From the NCBI RefSeq assembly GCF_042432825.1, contig NZ_JBHLWN010000031.1, forward strand, positions 248,001 to 312,000: a stretch of 64,000 nucleotides of DNA, written 5' to 3'. Source of the stretch: Gordoniibacillus chartarius (GTDB lineage Bacteria > Bacillota > Bacilli > Paenibacillales > NBRC-103111). Under the pieces are notes generated by a model, which worked only from the letters and a program-made list of their open reading frames with translations, searched no databases and was not told the DNA's origin. This document shows positions 62,656 to 64,000 of this stretch, piece after piece (position 1 is the stretch's first letter; the number at the start of each line of letters is the position of its first letter). The translations under genes and the position numbers were made by a program.

Positions 62656-63686
62656 TTACATTATTAAAGGAAGTGGGCCGGGGCAAGCGCGGCGCACGGG
62701 ACCTCACCTATGAAGAAGCGCGGCAGGCGGCGGAGCTGATCGTGAACGGGGAAGCGACCCCTGCGCAGATCGGCGCTTTCCTTGTCGCCGAGCGCATCAA
62801 GATGGAATCGATCGAGGAGCTGCGCGCCTTCATCGACGCCCTCCGGGAGCGGACGACGCTCCATCCGGTGCCAGGCAGCCTCGACTGCGCCGGGCCGTAC
62901 GACGGCCGGACGCGTTCGTTCATCGCGACGCTGCCCACCGCCTTCGTGCTTGCCGCGAACGGCTTGCCCGTGACGCTGCACGGCAGCGCTCCGCTGCCGC
63001 CGAAATGGGGCGTCACGCTGCCGGACGTGCTGCGCGAGCTGGGCGTCAACGCCGGCGCGTTAACGGCCGCTGCCGCGACGGCGGCTGCCGGCAGCTCGGG
63101 CTTCCTGTTCGTTCCGTCGGAAGCATGGTGCCCGCCGCTGGCCAAGCTGCGCGGCATTCGTGAGGAGCTGGGTCTGCGCACGTCGTTCAATACGGCCGAG
63201 AAGCTGCTCCGCTTCTCCGAATCGACCTGCATGGCCGTCGGCGTCTTCCACGGCACGGTGTTCGAGAAGGTCGCGAAGCTCGTTATGGAGCTTGGCGTGA
63301 AACGCGGCATGATCATTCAGGGCGTGGAAGGCTCGGAAGATGTCGGTGTGGAGAAAAGGACCCGCACATACTTGATTCAGGACGGCGCCAGCGACCTGTT
63401 CGTCGTCGATCCGGAGCATTACGAGCTGCAGGTCGACGTGCCGGAGCTGGAATGGACGGCAGCAAAGCAGGCGGAAATGACGATGTCGGTGCTGGAGGGC
63501 AAGGCGGAGCTTCCCTATCTCAATATGGTGCTGCTGAACAGCGCCGTACGGCTCTGGATCGGCGAGAAGGTCGGCTCGATCGAGGAAGGCATATACCGCG
63601 CCCGCGGCGTCATCGACGACGGTCTGGCGCTGTCCGCCTTCCGCACGTGGAAGGCTAAAGCGGCCGGTCAGGCCTCGGCGGGTTAG
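62652..63686 (+). CDS. TrpD2/YbiB-like anthranilate phosphoribosyltransferase-fold protein
   Basis: A 344-residue protein with the anthranilate phosphoribosyltransferase fold: helical N-domain (YEEARQAAELIVNGEATPAQI) and PRPP-type loop region. The canonical GTGGD motif is replaced by LDCAGPYDGRTRSF (77-90) and the following loop reads LHGSAPLPPKWG. So it is a TrpD2/YbiB-type paralogue, not the tryptophan enzyme; YbiB of E. coli binds nucleic acid. It starts within the ANTAR gene stop (ATGA overlap), so the two are translationally coupled and probably function together. Confidence 0.85.
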   Translation: MITLLKEVGRGKRGARDLTYEEARQAAELIVNGEATPAQIGAFLVAERIKMESIEELRAFIDALRERTTLHPVPGSLDCAGPYDGRTRSFIATLPTAFVLAANGLPVTLHGSAPLPPKWGVTLPDVLRELGVNAGALTAAAATAAAGSSGFLFVPSEAWCPPLAKLRGIREELGLRTSFNTAEKLLRFSESTCMAVGVFHGTVFEKVAKLVMELGVKRGMIIQGVEGSEDVGVEKRTRTYLIQDGASDLFVVDPEHYELQVDVPELEWTAAKQAEMTMSVLEGKAELPYLNMVLLNSAVRLWIGEKVGSIEEGIYRARGVIDDGLALSAFRTWKAKAAGQASAG

Positions 63687-63701
63687 GAACTGCAATATTG
63701 G

Positions 63702-63741
63702 CCCTTCACCACCATGGTCCCCGTGGATGTGAAGGGTCTTT
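63702..63741 (+). terminator. Intrinsic terminator after the TrpD2-like gene
   Basis: CCCTTCAC / GTGAAGGG with an inner CCAC/GTGG pair is followed by TCTTTATTG. Confidence 0.8.
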
Positions 63742-64000
63742 ATTGTCGGGAATCAATGTGGCGATAGCAGTCCAGTCGGTTGGTATGCTTACTCCCCGCT
63801 CCTGTGAAGATGGCTGAACCAGCCTAACTTGAGAGTAATAGCGGACTTTCGGGGCTTTATTTTCTCAGATCCGGCCGCATGGTGAGAAATAAAGGATTTT
63901 GAAGGCGTTAATTTTTGTGAAAATGAGCAGATTGGCCGTATTTGGGCCGTTCGACATCGAATAAGTCCTTGAAAGTCCGCTATTTCTGCCGTGTGGGTAG
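63742..64000. other. Gene-free end of window with structured repeat element
   Basis: No ORF. It contains a 14-bp perfect inverted repeat and a nested hairpin (next entry). Confidence 0.6.
63837..63984. repeat. Imperfect palindromic element with 14-bp perfect ends
   Basis: AATAGCGGACTTTC (63837-63850) and GAAAGTCCGCTATT (63971-63984) are exact inverted copies separated by 120 bp. A nested hairpin CTTTATTTTCTCA (63855-63867) pairs with a following TGAGAAATAAAG. It has the look of a REP or MITE-like intergenic unit. No target duplication or coding frame was seen. Confidence 0.65.

Overview
The window looks like a chromosomal segment of a spore-forming Firmicute of the Paenibacillaceae (Paenibacillus or Cohnella-like). 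The reasons are a GC content in the mid-50s (estimated by eye), strong GGAGG ribosome binding sites, sporulation genes (lonB, cwlD, gerM, gerE), and the Bacillales synteny tig-clpX-lonB-lon-ysxC-hemA-hemX. No phage, transposase or CRISPR array was seen; most of the window is vertically inherited core and carbohydrate or nitrogen metabolism.

Layout. 1-16.7 kb (mostly minus strand): a proteostasis and tetrapyrrole block of tig, clpP, clpX, lonB, lon, yihA/ysxC, hemA and partial hemX, with ispG, a YibQ-like deacetylase and a CwlD-type amidase between clpX and lonB, plus speD with an unusually structured leader. 16.8-17.0 kb: tRNA-Gly(CCC) and tRNA-Arg(TCT) from a clear sigma-A promoter. 17-27 kb: small hypotheticals, a patatin-like lipase, an AsnB/AsnO asparagine synthetase, the gerM/rph/rdgB germination and RNA-processing group, a duplicated PgpA-like protein, an ASCH protein and an MBL hydrolase. 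27.4-28 kb: an isolated Gln/Ala-rich low-complexity protein.

28-40.7 kb: a carbohydrate locus. An LplB/LplC-type permease pair, two solute-binding proteins, an alpha/beta-hydrolase and a cytosolic pectinesterase lie beside hxlAB/hxlR (ribulose monophosphate formaldehyde fixation) and a YesM/YesN-like two-component system. The likely logic is uptake of methylated oligogalacturonides, de-esterification inside the cell, and disposal of methanol-derived formaldehyde. 41-47.4 kb: hsp20, gerE with a sigma-K-type promoter, a DUF6509 protein followed by a branched terminator-like RNA fold, an AraC regulator divergent from a GHL6-type glycosidase with a cre site, and two CBO0543-like membrane proteins. 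47.5-55.2 kb: a 1560-residue Lhr-like helicase, a chemoreceptor with a hairpin leader, and a secreted PG-binding/CAP protein.

55.3-63.7 kb: the most interesting region, a nitrate assimilation locus. On the minus strand run a NarK/NasA transporter, nirB, nirD, nasC and a new 42-codon acidic ORF. Divergent on the plus strand are an ANTAR-domain protein with a degenerate receiver and a coupled TrpD2-like protein. The transporter leader holds, in order, a perfect sigma-A promoter overlapping a perfect GlnR/TnrA box, two tandem hexaloop hairpins whose loops both carry A at position 1 and G at position 4 (the ANTAR RNA signature), and an intrinsic terminator. This is a near-complete, readable GlnR-plus-ANTAR antitermination circuit. 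The window closes with a structured inverted-repeat element.
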